64,000 nucleotides of DNA from Arsukibacterium sp. MJ3 (lineage in GTDB: Bacteria; Pseudomonadota; Gammaproteobacteria; Enterobacterales; Alteromonadaceae): NCBI RefSeq assembly GCF_000987765.1, contig NZ_LAHP01000001.1, positions 62,001 through 126,000 of the forward strand, read 5' to 3'. Within the stretch, counting starts at the first letter, position 1; every line of letters starts with the position of its first letter. The position numbers and the translations under genes were made by a program. A model generated the notes under the pieces. That model was not told where the DNA came from. It did not search any database and worked only from the letters and a program-made list of their open reading frames with translations. Shown here piece by piece: positions 29,595 to 39,006 of the stretch.

Positions 29595-30889
29595 AGACAT
29601 TAACCATACAGCCTATTGCTAACGTGGCCGGTAAGGTGCATTTGCCAGGATCAAAAAGTATCTCAAACCGGGTGTTGTTGCTGGCGGCACTGGCAAAAGG
29701 CCGCACCGAAATTAGCAACATGCTAGACAGCGACGATGTACGCCACATGCTAAATGCGTTAACCGCTCTGGGCGTCAGTTACCAATTGTCTGCTTGTCGG
29801 ACAACATGCACGATTGAAGGTGTTGGCGGTTTGTTTCGGCAGGTTACGCCTAAAACCTTGTTTTTGGGTAATGCCGGTACTGCGATGCGACCACTTACGG
29901 CAGCGTTAGCCGCGTCTGATGTTCAGGTAACACTTAACGGTGAACCGCGAATGCACGAGCGGCCTATTGGTCATCTGGTCGATGCGTTACGCCAGTGGCA
30001 AGCCAACATTGTTTATCTGGAAAAGGAAGGTTTTCCACCTTTACAGATTAATGGTAAGGCACTGGCTGGTGGTAACATTCAAATTAATGGCAGTATCTCC
30101 AGTCAGTTCCTTACCGCGGTACTTATGGTAGCACCGCTGCTTAACGGCGATAGCAACATTGATATCATCGGCGAGCTGGTGTCCAAGCCCTATATCGATA
30201 TTACTCTGGCACTGATGCAACGATTTGGAGTGCAAGTGGTTAACCATGGTTATCAGCGTTTTACCATTAAAGGTCAGCAACACTATAGCTCGCCGGGTAA
30301 GTGGTTGGTAGAAGGCGATGCTTCTTCAGCTTCCTATTTTCTGGCTGCCGCAGCAATAAAAGGCGGTAGCATTACGGTAAGCGGTATTGGCAAAAATGCG
30401 GTACAAGGTGATATTTATTTTGCTGATGCATTGCAGCAAATGGGGGCTGATGTTGAGTGGGGTGACGACTACATAAAGGTTACGCGTAACGAGCTAAATG
30501 GTATTGACCGTGATTATAACGCTATACCAGACGCTGCTATGACCATTGCTACTACCGCCTTATTTGCTAAGGGGCCGACCGTTATTCGTAATGTCTACAA
30601 TTGGCGGGTAAAAGAGACTGACCGCTTAGCTGCCATGGCTACTGAGCTTCGAAAAGTAGGTGCCATAGTTGAAGAAGGACACGACTATCTTAAGATAACC
30701 CCACCAGTTCAATTAACGCATGCCAGTATTGCTACTTATAACGACCATCGAATGGCGATGTGTTTTTCATTAGTGGCACTTAGTGATACCGCTGTAACAA
30801 TTGAAGATCCTGATTGTACAGCAAAAACCTTTCCAGGTTATTTTAGCTTATTTCAGAGCTTACAAACGACACCCACAACCGACGGTTAA
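29591..30889 (+). CDS. aroA: 3-phosphoshikimate 1-carboxyvinyltransferase (EPSP synthase, class I)
   Basis: Transfers enolpyruvyl from PEP to shikimate 3-phosphate. [10 protein letters not shown] (Lys22) and [12 protein letters not shown] (glyphosate-contact Gly of class I enzymes conserved), plus the C-terminal [12 protein letters not shown], are present. Length 432 against 427 in E. coli. It overlaps serC by 4 bases. Downstream the strand continues to cmk across 134 bases that include a TATAAT. Confidence 0.98.
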   Translation: MKTLTIQPIANVAGKVHLPGSKSISNRVLLLAALAKGRTEISNMLDSDDVRHMLNALTALGVSYQLSACRTTCTIEGVGGLFRQVTPKTLFLGNAGTAMRPLTAALAASDVQVTLNGEPRMHERPIGHLVDALRQWQANIVYLEKEGFPPLQINGKALAGGNIQINGSISSQFLTAVLMVAPLLNGDSNIDIIGELVSKPYIDITLALMQRFGVQVVNHGYQRFTIKGQQHYSSPGKWLVEGDASSASYFLAAAAIKGGSITVSGIGKNAVQGDIYFADALQQMGADVEWGDDYIKVTRNELNGIDRDYNAIPDAAMTIATTALFAKGPTVIRNVYNWRVKETDRLAAMATELRKVGAIVEEGHDYLKITPPVQLTHASIATYNDHRMAMCFSLVALSDTAVTIEDPDCTAKTFPGYFSLFQSLQTTPTTDG

Positions 30890-30966
30890 GTACTGTTTGT
30901 GCTTTTAAGCTGTATTATCAGCGGCCCTTTGTTGTAAGTAATCAGAACTTTTGTTGCGAAAAGCTG

Positions 30967-30972
30967 TATAAT
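30967..30972 (+). promoter_or_regulatory. candidate -10 element for cmk-rpsA
   Basis: A consensus TATAAT lies 52 bases before the cmk ATG. I see no good -35 hexamer at 16-18 bases, so the assignment is weak. Confidence 0.35.
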
Positions 30973-31023
30973 ATGCCGGTTTTAAAATTTGAATTAGCAG
31001 AATGATGCTTTGAAGGAGGTAGG

Positions 31024-31716
31024 ATGCCACAACATGCACCAGTAATTACCATTGATGGACCGGGAGGCTCAGGTAAAGGTACCTTAAGTCGATTACTGGC
31101 TCAAAAGCTAGGGTGGCAATTACTAGACAGTGGCGCCATCTACCGTGTTCTGGCATTGGCTGCAATGCATCATCAGATTTCAGCAGATGATGAGGAAGCA
31201 CTGCAACCGCTGGCTGCACATCTTGATGTCCAGTTTAGCGCTGATGAGCACGGCAATACCAAAGTGACGTTGGAAGGTGAGAATGTATCGCATACCATTC
31301 GGACGGAAGACGTAGGTAGCGTTGCCTCTAAGATCGCGTCACTACCACGAGTTCGAGAAGCGTTGTTAAGGCGTCAGCGCGCTTTCGCCGAATCCCCAGG
31401 TCTGATTGCCGACGGTCGCGATATGGGTACTGTGGTGTTCCCTCAGGCAGAAGTTAAAATCTTTTTAACGGCTGATGCTGCAGAACGCGCCAACCGTAGA
31501 TATTTAGAGTTGAAACAAAAGGGGCTGGATGTTAATATCGGCGAGCTTTTGAACGAAATCCAAACGCGTGATGAGCGCGATATCAGCAGAACAACGGCAC
31601 CATTGAAGCCAGCTGCTGGTGCTTACATGTTGGATTCGACTAATAAACCTATTGAACAAGTGTTGGAAGAGGTACTGAATTACATCAACAGCAATTCACT
31701 GTTGAACGTAGTTTAA
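31024..31716 (+). CDS. cmk: cytidylate kinase
   Basis: Phosphorylates CMP and dCMP to the diphosphates. The P-loop is [14 protein letters not shown] (about residues 9-22). [11 protein letters not shown] and [16 protein letters not shown] are the NMP-binding and lid-region blocks of the family. Length 230 matches E. coli (227). AAGGAGGT gives a very strong ribosome binding site before the ATG. It precedes rpsA, a widely conserved pair in Proteobacteria. Confidence 0.97.
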   Translation: MPQHAPVITIDGPGGSGKGTLSRLLAQKLGWQLLDSGAIYRVLALAAMHHQISADDEEALQPLAAHLDVQFSADEHGNTKVTLEGENVSHTIRTEDVGSVASKIASLPRVREALLRRQRAFAESPGLIADGRDMGTVVFPQAEVKIFLTADAAERANRRYLELKQKGLDVNIGELLNEIQTRDERDISRTTAPLKPAAGAYMLDSTNKPIEQVLEEVLNYINSNSLLNVV

Positions 31717-31823
31717 CGATCACAACCACATTTTGGACAGCCCGTAACAAGGAATGTTGCAGGTAAACTTAGCAACCCCATAACGCATGATGCGAAGTGG
31801 AGCACTTAACTGAAAAAGTGACT
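31717..31823 (+). promoter_or_regulatory. rpsA leader with no clear Shine-Dalgarno
   Basis: About 107 bases separate cmk from the rpsA start. No purine-rich Shine-Dalgarno sits at the right distance before ATG 31824 (only GAAAAAG). In E. coli the rpsA leader similarly lacks a canonical site and folds for S1 autoregulation. The same logic is inferred here; I have not computed a fold. Confidence 0.45.
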
Positions 31824-33506
31824 ATGACTGAAAATTTTGCACTATTATTTGAGGAAAGCCTCAAGACCATCGAAACCCGCCCGGGTGCCATTGTTAAAGG
31901 TACCGTTGTTGCGATTCTGAAAGACGTTGTTATGGTTGACGCCGGTCTTAAATCAGAAGCCGCTATCCCTATTGAGCAGTTTAAATCGCTTAGCGGTGAA
32001 ATCGAAGTTAGCGTAGGCGACATTATTGACGTTGCTTTAGATGCTATCGAAGATGGTTTTGGTGAGACCTTATTATCTCGTGAAAAAGCTAAGCGCCATG
32101 AGGCCTGGGTTCGCCTGGAAAAAGCTTGCGAAGATAAAGAAACTGTTATTGGTGTTATCACTGGTAAAGTTAAAGGTGGTTTTACGGTTGAAGTCGACGG
32201 TATTCGTGCCTTCCTGCCAGGTTCGTTAGTAGATGTCCGTCCGGTACGTGACACTTTACACCTGGAAAACAAAGAACTTGAATTCAAAGTTATTAAGCTG
32301 GATCAAAAGCGCAACAACGTGGTGGTTTCACGTCGTGCCGTGATCGAGTCTGAAAGCAGCCAGGAACGTGATCAGCTGTTAGAAACCTTAGAAGAAGGTA
32401 TGGAAGTCAAAGGTATTGTTAAGAACCTTACTGATTACGGTGCGTTCGTAGACTTAGGTGGTGTTGACGGCTTACTGCATATCACCGATATGGCTTGGAA
32501 GCGTGTTAAGCACCCAAGCGAAATCGTAAATGTTGGCGACGAAATTCCAGTAAAAGTACTGAAATTTGACCGCGAGAAACAACGTGTTTCATTAGGCTTG
32601 AAGCAAATGGGTGAAGATCCATGGGCCGCTATTGCCTCACGTTACCCTGAAGGTGCTCGCATCTCTGGTCGCGTAACCAACCTAACTGACTATGGCTGCT
32701 TCGTAGAAATCGAAGAAGGCGTTGAAGGCTTAGTTCACGTTTCAGAAATGGATTGGACTAACAAAAATATTCACCCATCTAAAGTGGTTAACTTAGGTGA
32801 CGCTGTTGAAGTTATGGTACTTGAAATTGACGAAGAACGTCGTCGTATTTCATTAGGCCTTAAACAGTGTAAAGCTAATCCATGGGAAGAGTTTGCTAAA
32901 GGCTTTAACAAAAATGACCGGGTTAGCGGTAAGATCAAGTCAATCACTGACTTTGGTATCTTTATCGGCTTAGACGGCGGCATTGATGGTTTGGTTCACT
33001 TATCTGATATCAGCTGGAACGCTACTGGTGAAGAAGCGGTTCGTGAATTTAAGAAAGGCGATGAAGTGCATGCTGTGGTACTGCAAGTTGACCCAGAGCG
33101 CGAGCGTATTTCTTTAGGTATCAAACAACTGGATGAAGACCCGTTCAACGGTTACCTTGCTGACAACAAAAAAGGTGCTATTGTTAAAGGTGAAGTAACT
33201 GCCGTTGACGCTAAAGGCGCTACTGTAATGTTGGAAGGTGCTGTTGAAGGTTACATTCGCGTATCTGATATTGCGCGTGAGCGTATTGAAGACGCATCAA
33301 CGGTACTGAAAGTAGGCGAAGAAGTTGAAGCTCGTTTAATGGGTGTTGATCGCAAAAATCGCGTAATCAGCCTGTCAATCAAAGCGAAATTCGACGCTGA
33401 AGAAAAAGAAGCTATGGATACCGTTAATACCAAGCAGCAGCAAGAAGCTGACTTTGGTGGTAACGCTATGGCCGAAGCATTTAAAGCTGCTCAGAAGCAG
33501 GATTAA
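31824..33506 (+). CDS. rpsA: 30S ribosomal protein S1
   Basis: RNA-binding ribosomal protein that brings mRNA to the 30S subunit. Six S1 (OB-fold) repeats follow the ribosome-docking N-terminus [12 protein letters not shown]; the later repeats show the GxVxxxxxxGxFVxL pattern (for example [17 protein letters not shown]). The open frame begins at GTG 31797, but ATG 31824 matches E. coli S1 (MTESFAQLFEESL) and gives 560 residues (E. coli 557). Codon use looks more biased than in neighbouring genes, as expected for high expression. Confidence 0.98.
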   Translation: MTENFALLFEESLKTIETRPGAIVKGTVVAILKDVVMVDAGLKSEAAIPIEQFKSLSGEIEVSVGDIIDVALDAIEDGFGETLLSREKAKRHEAWVRLEKACEDKETVIGVITGKVKGGFTVEVDGIRAFLPGSLVDVRPVRDTLHLENKELEFKVIKLDQKRNNVVVSRRAVIESESSQERDQLLETLEEGMEVKGIVKNLTDYGAFVDLGGVDGLLHITDMAWKRVKHPSEIVNVGDEIPVKVLKFDREKQRVSLGLKQMGEDPWAAIASRYPEGARISGRVTNLTDYGCFVEIEEGVEGLVHVSEMDWTNKNIHPSKVVNLGDAVEVMVLEIDEERRRISLGLKQCKANPWEEFAKGFNKNDRVSGKIKSITDFGIFIGLDGGIDGLVHLSDISWNATGEEAVREFKKGDEVHAVVLQVDPERERISLGIKQLDEDPFNGYLADNKKGAIVKGEVTAVDAKGATVMLEGAVEGYIRVSDIARERIEDASTVLKVGEEVEARLMGVDRKNRVISLSIKAKFDAEEKEAMDTVNTKQQQEADFGGNAMAEAFKAAQKQD

Positions 33507-33513
33507 TTGCTAG

Positions 33514-33551
33514 CAAAGCAGGGGGCATCTAGCCCCTTGCTTTACTTTTTG
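33514..33551 (+). terminator. terminator or attenuator between rpsA and ihfB
   Basis: AAGCA-GGGG...CCCC-t-TGCTT forms a stem with one bulge, followed by TTACTTTTT. It would reduce but not necessarily stop readthrough from highly expressed rpsA into ihfB. Confidence 0.65.
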
Positions 33552-33569
33552 GGTTTTGCAGGAGGGTCT

Positions 33570-33854
33570 ATGACCAAGTCTGAATTGATTGAAAAATTAG
33601 CAACCGATTTCCCGCATATTCAAGTCAAGGATGTCGAAGCATCTGTTAAAGAAATACTGGAACAGATGGCCCAGTCACTGTCATCAAATGAACGAATTGA
33701 AATTCGCGGTTTTGGCAGCTTCTCGCTACATTATCGTGCTCCCCGTGTTGGTCGCAATCCTAAAACCGGTGACAAAGTTGAATTAGACGGTAAATACGTC
33801 CCACACTTTAAACCAGGAAAAGAGTTACGCGACCGGGTAAAAGATAATTCCTGA
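33570..33854 (+). CDS. ihfB: integration host factor, beta subunit
   Basis: DNA-bending nucleoid protein, partner of IhfA. The start is fixed by AGGAGG (33560-33565) before ATG 33570, giving [11 protein letters not shown] and 94 residues, as in E. coli. The arm motif [12 protein letters not shown] with the intercalating proline and the C-terminal [10 protein letters not shown] are present. The upstream in-frame extension to 33507 reads through the terminator and is rejected. Downstream of rpsA, as in most Gammaproteobacteria. Confidence 0.97.
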   Translation: MTKSELIEKLATDFPHIQVKDVEASVKEILEQMAQSLSSNERIEIRGFGSFSLHYRAPRVGRNPKTGDKVELDGKYVPHFKPGKELRDRVKDNS

Positions 33855-33891
33855 TCCTGTATCAGGGCCATTGCAGTAAACGGAGTGTCTT

Positions 33892-34134
33892 TTGAGCAGA
33901 TTACTGTATCTGATATTAATTATTGCTTTTTTAGTGATTGGTTTTATATTTGGTGCAATTAACCAACAACTTACCGACGTGCATTTTCTTATCATCAAAC
34001 TTCAATTACGTATTGTAGATGTTGCCATCATTTTCTTACTTACTGGTGTAGCGTTGGGATTAGTCATTGCGGCCTGGCTAAGTATGATACGCCGTACTAA
34101 AGGTTGGTTTAACCGAACTGCTGAGAAAAACTGA
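33892..34134 (+). CDS. lapA: LapA-domain inner-membrane protein
   Basis: Small membrane protein with two hydrophobic helices (about residues 3-23 and 42-65) and a basic tail, matching LapA/YciS, which works with LapB in lipopolysaccharide assembly. The start must be TTG 33892: GGAG lies 6 bases upstream and there is no internal Met before residue 65. Length 80 is a little short against E. coli (102). The lapB ATG follows 5 bases after its stop. Confidence 0.88.
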   Translation: MSRLLYLILIIAFLVIGFIFGAINQQLTDVHFLIIKLQLRIVDVAIIFLLTGVALGLVIAAWLSMIRRTKGWFNRTAEKN

Positions 34135-34139
34135 CATAT

Positions 34140-35270
34140 ATGTTGGAATTGCTATTTTTGTTACTACCTGTTGCTGCCGCTTACGGTTGGTTTATGGGTA
34201 GGAATAGTGTTAAACATACCGAACTGAAAGACCGCGCCAGTGTTACCCGTAATTTGTCCTCAGGACTAAATTTTTTACTTACTGATCAAGAAGATAAAGC
34301 AATAGAGCAATTGCTTGAATTGCTTGATATTGAAGCGGCTACTATTGAAACTTATTTAGCATTAGCCAATTTATTCCGGCGTAAAGGCGATTGGGACAAA
34401 GCCATTCGGATCCATGAAAAACTGCATCAGCTAAAACTTACCAAACCACAAGCACAGCAAATTCAATATGAACTGGCAAAAGACTACTTCTCAGCGGGTC
34501 TGTACGACAGAGCAGAGAGTTTGGTAACACCACTTATTAATACGCCACGTTGGCGTGAACCAGCACTTAAGCAATTATTTAGTATTTTTACTGCAAGCCA
34601 CGATTGGCATAAAGCAGTAGCATTGGAAAGTGTGGTGATGCAAAGTGAATCGCGCTCACTGAAGATTGCGCTGGCCAATATGGCAGTTGAAGCGATGCAA
34701 AATGCGCCAAATTCAGAACAATTACTGCAATTGGTTAGTGTTAACCCGCTAGCAATAAGACCCCGTTATGCCTTAGCAGAACATTACTTGGCAATAGGGC
34801 AAACTGAACACGCTAAACCTGGCTTGCTTAGTATTATTAAACAAAAGCCGCAATGGAGCGCAGATGTATTGCCCTTGTTGCAGCAATGTCATTTTGACGG
34901 CGACGAGTGGTATCAATTACTTAGCCAATTGGCGAATAAACAAAATAATGTTACAGCCTGTAGTTTACTGGCCGACTGGCTAGCTGAGCATGGTTCAGCC
35001 AAAGCGGCCGAACAATTTCTATTAGACAAACTGCACCAGCAACCGAGTATCCGGTTGTTTCAAAAGTTATTACAAGTGCGCCAACACCAATCTAGTGCAG
35101 CCGCTGAGGCATTGCTATCGGTAGAAGGATTAGTACAGGCCTATCTGGCAAATAAAGTATTATACAGCTGCCGCAATTGCGGTTTTAAAACACGTCAGCA
35201 ATACTGGCTATGTCCGTCATGTCAGCAATGGGAGACAGTAGAGCCGATTACCGGTATTGACGGCCGTTAA
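34140..35270 (+). CDS. lapB: lipopolysaccharide assembly protein B
   Basis: LapB (YciM) is a membrane-anchored TPR protein that presents LpxC to FtsH and coordinates lipopolysaccharide synthesis. It has an N-terminal membrane anchor (residues 1-18) and TPR repeats over about 45-320. A C-terminal rubredoxin-type knuckle CRNCGFKTRQQYWLCPSC carries two CxxC pairs. Length 376 against 389 in E. coli. It is directly downstream of lapA, the conserved arrangement. Confidence 0.95.
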   Translation: MLELLFLLLPVAAAYGWFMGRNSVKHTELKDRASVTRNLSSGLNFLLTDQEDKAIEQLLELLDIEAATIETYLALANLFRRKGDWDKAIRIHEKLHQLKLTKPQAQQIQYELAKDYFSAGLYDRAESLVTPLINTPRWREPALKQLFSIFTASHDWHKAVALESVVMQSESRSLKIALANMAVEAMQNAPNSEQLLQLVSVNPLAIRPRYALAEHYLAIGQTEHAKPGLLSIIKQKPQWSADVLPLLQQCHFDGDEWYQLLSQLANKQNNVTACSLLADWLAEHGSAKAAEQFLLDKLHQQPSIRLFQKLLQVRQHQSSAAAEALLSVEGLVQAYLANKVLYSCRNCGFKTRQQYWLCPSCQQWETVEPITGIDGR

Positions 35271-35298
35271 TCTTCCATCCGAGTACTAAGGAATACCA

Positions 35299-36012
35299 AT
35301 GTCTTGTCATACCCCTGTTATCGTTGCGCTTGATTATGCTTGCAAGGCTGAAGCGTTTCACGTAGTGGCACAACTCGACCCATCGTTGTGCCGCTTAAAA
35401 GTAGGTAAAGAAATGTTTACTCATTTTGGTCCGGGTTTTGTCAGCGAATTACAACAACGCCACTTTGACGTTTTTCTCGATTTAAAATTTCATGATATTC
35501 CCAACACGGTAGCAAAGGCAGTACAGGCTGCGGCTGATTTAGGGGTATGGATGGTCAATGTACATGCCAGTGGCGGTAGCAAAATGATGCGGGCCGCCTA
35601 TGATGCCTTACAGCAGTTCGGTAGCAGTAGACCAAAATTGATTGCTGTAACGGTGTTGACCAGCATGGATCAGAATGACTTAACGGAGCTTGGCGTTACA
35701 TTAAGCTTAGCAGAGCAAGTACAAAAACTAGCAGCACTGGCAGCAGCCAGTAAATTAGATGGTGTGGTATGCTCTGCTCAGGAAGCGGTTGCTTTAAAAC
35801 AGCAATTTGGGACAAGTTTTCAACTTATTACACCAGGCATTCGGCCGGCCAGTAGCCATGTTGATGATCAAAAAAGGATTATGACGCCAACGGCGGCAAT
35901 GGCTGCCGGAGTTGATTACTTAGTCATTGGCCGGCCCATTACTCAGGCCGTATCGCCATTAATTGCTTTGCAGGACATCGTAACTGAAATCAACATGCAT
36001 AAAGTAATGTAG
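35299..36012 (+). CDS. pyrF: orotidine 5'-phosphate decarboxylase
   Basis: Last step of UMP synthesis. The catalytic tetrad region is [13 protein letters not shown] (Lys63). The phosphate-binding loop near the C-terminus includes ITPGIRP and LVIGRPIT. Length 237 is typical. It follows lapB by 28 bases, as in E. coli (lapA-lapB-pyrF), but yciH, usual next gene in enterobacteria, is replaced here by an antiporter. Confidence 0.97.
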   Translation: MSCHTPVIVALDYACKAEAFHVVAQLDPSLCRLKVGKEMFTHFGPGFVSELQQRHFDVFLDLKFHDIPNTVAKAVQAAADLGVWMVNVHASGGSKMMRAAYDALQQFGSSRPKLIAVTVLTSMDQNDLTELGVTLSLAEQVQKLAALAAASKLDGVVCSAQEAVALKQQFGTSFQLITPGIRPASSHVDDQKRIMTPTAAMAAGVDYLVIGRPITQAVSPLIALQDIVTEINMHKVM

Positions 36013-36048
36013 TGTTTAGCCATTAACCATTAATAAAAGGAGGTTTTT

Positions 36049-37773
36049 TTGGATGCTATAAACCTCACTATTTTAGTTGCTGGACTATTATTTTTCGTCA
36101 GCATTATTGCGACATTAATTTCGGCGCGCTTAGGTGCGCCCATGCTACTTATTTTTCTTATTATTGGTATGCTTGCCGGTGAAGATGGTATTGCTGGTAT
36201 TCAATTTGATAATCCGCAAACCGCATTTTTAATCGGCTCAATTGCGTTGGTTATTATTTTATTTGATGGTGGTATGCGTACTCATCCGGAGCGCTTTCGG
36301 GTGGCTTTGGCGCCGGCGTCAATGTTAGCCACCCTTGGTGTTGTCATTACCTGCGGAGTAGTGGGGGTGTCAGCTGCTTATATGCTTGATTTATCTATTA
36401 TGGAAGGGTTGTTATTAGGGGCAATTTTAAGTTCTACTGATGCAGCCGCAGTCTTTTCAATATTTCAGTCACAACGACTCAGAATTAAACAACGGGTTGC
36501 CTCTACCCTGGAAATTGAGTCAGGCAGTAATGATCCGATGGCTGTTATGCTCACCCTGACATTGGTTAGTGTACTAGCACAAGACGCCAAACTAGATTGG
36601 TTAGTATTATTGTCTTTTTTACAACAGGCGGTAGTCGGTGCAGCCATGGGGTATGGGGCAGGGCGGGTATTCGTGTTTTTATGCCGCAAGTTACCGTTAA
36701 GCTTTGCGTTTTTCCCATTATTAGCCGTTGCCAGTAGCATCTTTATCTACGCTATAACGAACAGCTTTGGCGGTAGTGGTTTCTTGGCCGTATATCTAAT
36801 GGGGTATCTGGTGGGTAACGCCAGATTACCGCAAATTATTCATATTCTCAGAATGCACGATGGCTTAGCCTGGATCAGCCAAATCAGTATGTTCTTAATG
36901 CTCGGGCTGTTGGTTGTTCCCAGCAATTTAAAAGAACATTTAATTGATGCGCTGATCCTGGCGGGTATTCTTATTTTTATCGCTAGACCCTTGGCCGTTT
37001 TAATCAGTCTAGTTCCATTTCGATTTCCGGTTAAGGATCAGATTTTTATCAGTTGGGTTGGTTTGCGCGGCGCGGTTCCTATTATTCTTGCGTTATTTCC
37101 CTGGCTGGCCGGTGTACCAAACGAGCATTTATATTTCGATGTGGCTTTTGTGGTGGTGATTGTGTCGCTGGTGTTACAGGGCTGGACGTTGGTACCGGTA
37201 GCTCGCTGGCTGAAGCTTGAGGTACCGGGTGAATTAGCACCTGATCAAGCTATGCCGCTTGATGCTATTCCCAGTAAAGATGTAATGGAAGTGCTGGCTT
37301 TTAGTGTTACGGATCAATCGCCTATTCGCGGCATTTGCTGGCATGATTTAAAATTTTCAGTGCCAATACAGTTTCTTGGGATTATTCGTGACGGGGAATG
37401 GCAACTACCCTTTACTGAGCCGGTGTTTAATAGTCTCGATACGCTAATGGTGTTGGCTAAGCTAAAGGATGTGAAAAAAATCAGTAATATCCTGGCCAGT
37501 GAAGCAGAAATATCTGGTTTAAGTAACAGTAATTTCTTCGGTGATTTTATGCTAAATGGCGAGGTTAGTCTGGCCGATTTAGATGCTTTTTATACCATAA
37601 ATATGGAAAACCAACAAAAACTCCAAAGCCTTTCATCTTACATTAGCGAACGATTTCATCGACGAGTGGTTATTGGCGACCAGGTTAGCCTGGATAAGTT
37701 GGTGCTGACAGTTCGAGAGCTTAATGAGCAAGGAATTATTACACAAGTTGGTATAAAAGCGTTGGAGCCATAA
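36049..37773 (+). CDS. NhaP2/CvrA-type K+(Na+)/H+ antiporter
   Basis: CPA1-family cation/proton antiporter of the inner membrane. About 12 membrane segments fill residues 1-390, with the family blocks STDAAAVFS, EIESGSNDPMAV and SWVGLRGAVPI. A cytoplasmic TrkA-C-like domain (about 405-500) and a small terminal domain follow, as in E. coli CvrA (578 residues). The start is TTG 36049 with AAGGAGG 5 bases upstream; the nearby ATG 36053 is out of frame and stops at once. Preferred ion unknown. It may be co-transcribed with pyrF (36-base gap). Confidence 0.92.
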   Translation: MDAINLTILVAGLLFFVSIIATLISARLGAPMLLIFLIIGMLAGEDGIAGIQFDNPQTAFLIGSIALVIILFDGGMRTHPERFRVALAPASMLATLGVVITCGVVGVSAAYMLDLSIMEGLLLGAILSSTDAAAVFSIFQSQRLRIKQRVASTLEIESGSNDPMAVMLTLTLVSVLAQDAKLDWLVLLSFLQQAVVGAAMGYGAGRVFVFLCRKLPLSFAFFPLLAVASSIFIYAITNSFGGSGFLAVYLMGYLVGNARLPQIIHILRMHDGLAWISQISMFLMLGLLVVPSNLKEHLIDALILAGILIFIARPLAVLISLVPFRFPVKDQIFISWVGLRGAVPIILALFPWLAGVPNEHLYFDVAFVVVIVSLVLQGWTLVPVARWLKLEVPGELAPDQAMPLDAIPSKDVMEVLAFSVTDQSPIRGICWHDLKFSVPIQFLGIIRDGEWQLPFTEPVFNSLDTLMVLAKLKDVKKISNILASEAEISGLSNSNFFGDFMLNGEVSLADLDAFYTINMENQQKLQSLSSYISERFHRRVVIGDQVSLDKLVLTVRELNEQGIITQVGIKALEP

Positions 37774-37787
37774 TCGATATAACTATG

Positions 37788-38399
37788 TTATATCGATTGC
37801 AACGTTGTTAATTGAATCGAGTACAACACAATGCTATAAGGTCCGGCATTTTTATCTGCCAGCATCACACTGATATGACTAATATCAGCGAAATTCAAAG
37901 GTGGCACATTACTTACTCTGCGGCCCCGAAACTGAGCAACAAATGCAGTTGGTTGAAAAAGATAGTGGCTAAGTGCTTCACTGCTGCTAAATTCTGCAAC
38001 ATAAGCGACACCACGAGGTATATAGGGGGTTTTAAGTCGTAGCTGATAAGCCCTGCCATCAGATGCAACGTTAAGTTGCAAACCATTAAAAGCCCGGTCA
38101 GGTACCGGCTGCGCTAGTGTAAACTCAGCTGAAGCAAAACCGCCATTATTAGCCAATGACAAGTTACCAAAAAACTGCAAACCAGCAGGTTCGGTCACGG
38201 CCCTAATCATACCGTCTGAACGGCCACCCATAACGGTATCATGTATAAGTTGTACCTGACTAAAATGGCTAGCGTTATTAAATTCTAACAGCATCGATCC
38301 TGGCATAACGTTAAATGCTCGTGTTGGTAGCGTCACCGCTTCGCCTTTAGAACAGGCAACCGCTAAAAACGCGATAAAAGTTAGTAATAAGCCGCGCAT
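37788..38399 (-). CDS. CIA30-family lipoprotein
   Basis: The CIA30 (complex I intermediate-associated protein 30) domain is recognisable from IHDTVMGGRSDG and the galactose-binding-like beta fold pattern that follows. The true start is ATG 38399, with GGAGG 5 bases upstream; the open frame to 38501 has no support. It then begins MRGLLLTFIAFLAVAC, a lipoprotein signal with the lipobox Cys16, so the mature protein is 188 residues and membrane-anchored. Bacterial CIA30 proteins have no settled role; a link to respiratory complex I is not implied here. Confidence 0.8.
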   Translation of the reverse strand: MRGLLLTFIAFLAVACSKGEAVTLPTRAFNVMPGSMLLEFNNASHFSQVQLIHDTVMGGRSDGMIRAVTEPAGLQFFGNLSLANNGGFASAEFTLAQPVPDRAFNGLQLNVASDGRAYQLRLKTPYIPRGVAYVAEFSSSEALSHYLFQPTAFVAQFRGRRVSNVPPLNFADISHISVMLADKNAGPYSIVLYSIQLTTLQSI

Positions 38400-38546
38400 G
38401 GTAGCCTCCGGCAGCAGATTTTGCTGGTAAGTTTTTAAATGATACTCAGCTAAAATACGCAACAAAAAAGCATTCAGATTGCTCTCAATACAAAACCACA
38501 ACAGCGCATATCTCGTTTAAGCTTAAAAGCCTGAGCAAGAAATGCT

Positions 38547-38825
38547 ATGAGTAAAGCAGATATCTGCCAATTGTGTGCCAGACCGTGTCAGTTAACATTT
38601 CATCATCTTATTCCACGAAAAATGCACCGACGGCCGTATTTTAAAAAGCATTACCAGAGAAGCCAGCTACAAGAAGGTGTCATGTTATGTAAGCTTTGCC
38701 ATAAAGCCATACACATTTTTTATGATGAAATGACTTTAGCTAAACATTTAAATACATTACTGCTTTTGCAACAGGATAACCGAGTGCAAATACATGTCGT
38801 TTGGGTAAAAAAACAAAAAGCTTAA
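38547..38825 (+). CDS. small HNH-type zinc protein
   Basis: A 92-residue protein with CxxC (Cys7, Cys10), a His pair (FHHLIPR, His19-20) and a second CxxCH (Cys48, Cys51, His52) followed by HIFYDE. This is a single-domain HNH-nuclease-like fold with paired zinc Cys. Such small HNH proteins are common in marine Gammaproteobacteria; function (nuclease or not) unknown. It is divergent from the CIA30 gene across 147 bases. No methylase or phage genes are near. Confidence 0.75.
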   Translation: MSKADICQLCARPCQLTFHHLIPRKMHRRPYFKKHYQRSQLQEGVMLCKLCHKAIHIFYDEMTLAKHLNTLLLLQQDNRVQIHVVWVKKQKA

Positions 38826-38942
38826 AACATGCTCTTTGTGTTGTCCGTTTTCTTTACATTAATTCAAATTTATAAAAATGAATTACCATTTATTTTATCT
38901 AAAATATTGTTTTTAAAGGAATAAAATATATCGGCCTAATTT

Positions 38943-38971
38943 TTGCACTATAAATCGCGAGATTCTATGGT
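38943..38971 (+). promoter_or_regulatory. candidate promoter of the PEP-CTERM gene
   Basis: TTGCAC (38943-38948), 17-base spacer, TATGGT (38966-38971), in an AT-rich 180-base upstream region. A small AACC-gaaa-GGTT hairpin follows. Weak pattern match. Confidence 0.3.
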
Positions 38972-39006
38972 GAACCGAAAGGTTTTTATAATATAAGGAA
39001 GTTATT

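Noticed and set aside
29317-29748. 143-codon frame antisense across the serC-aroA junction
   Set aside because: Both sense genes are conserved at this point; the antisense product is featureless.
31769-32287. 172-codon frame antisense to rpsA
   Set aside because: It is a codon-bias shadow of a strongly conserved S1 gene, has a Ser/Thr/Arg-rich product without domain signals, and no independent ribosome binding site.
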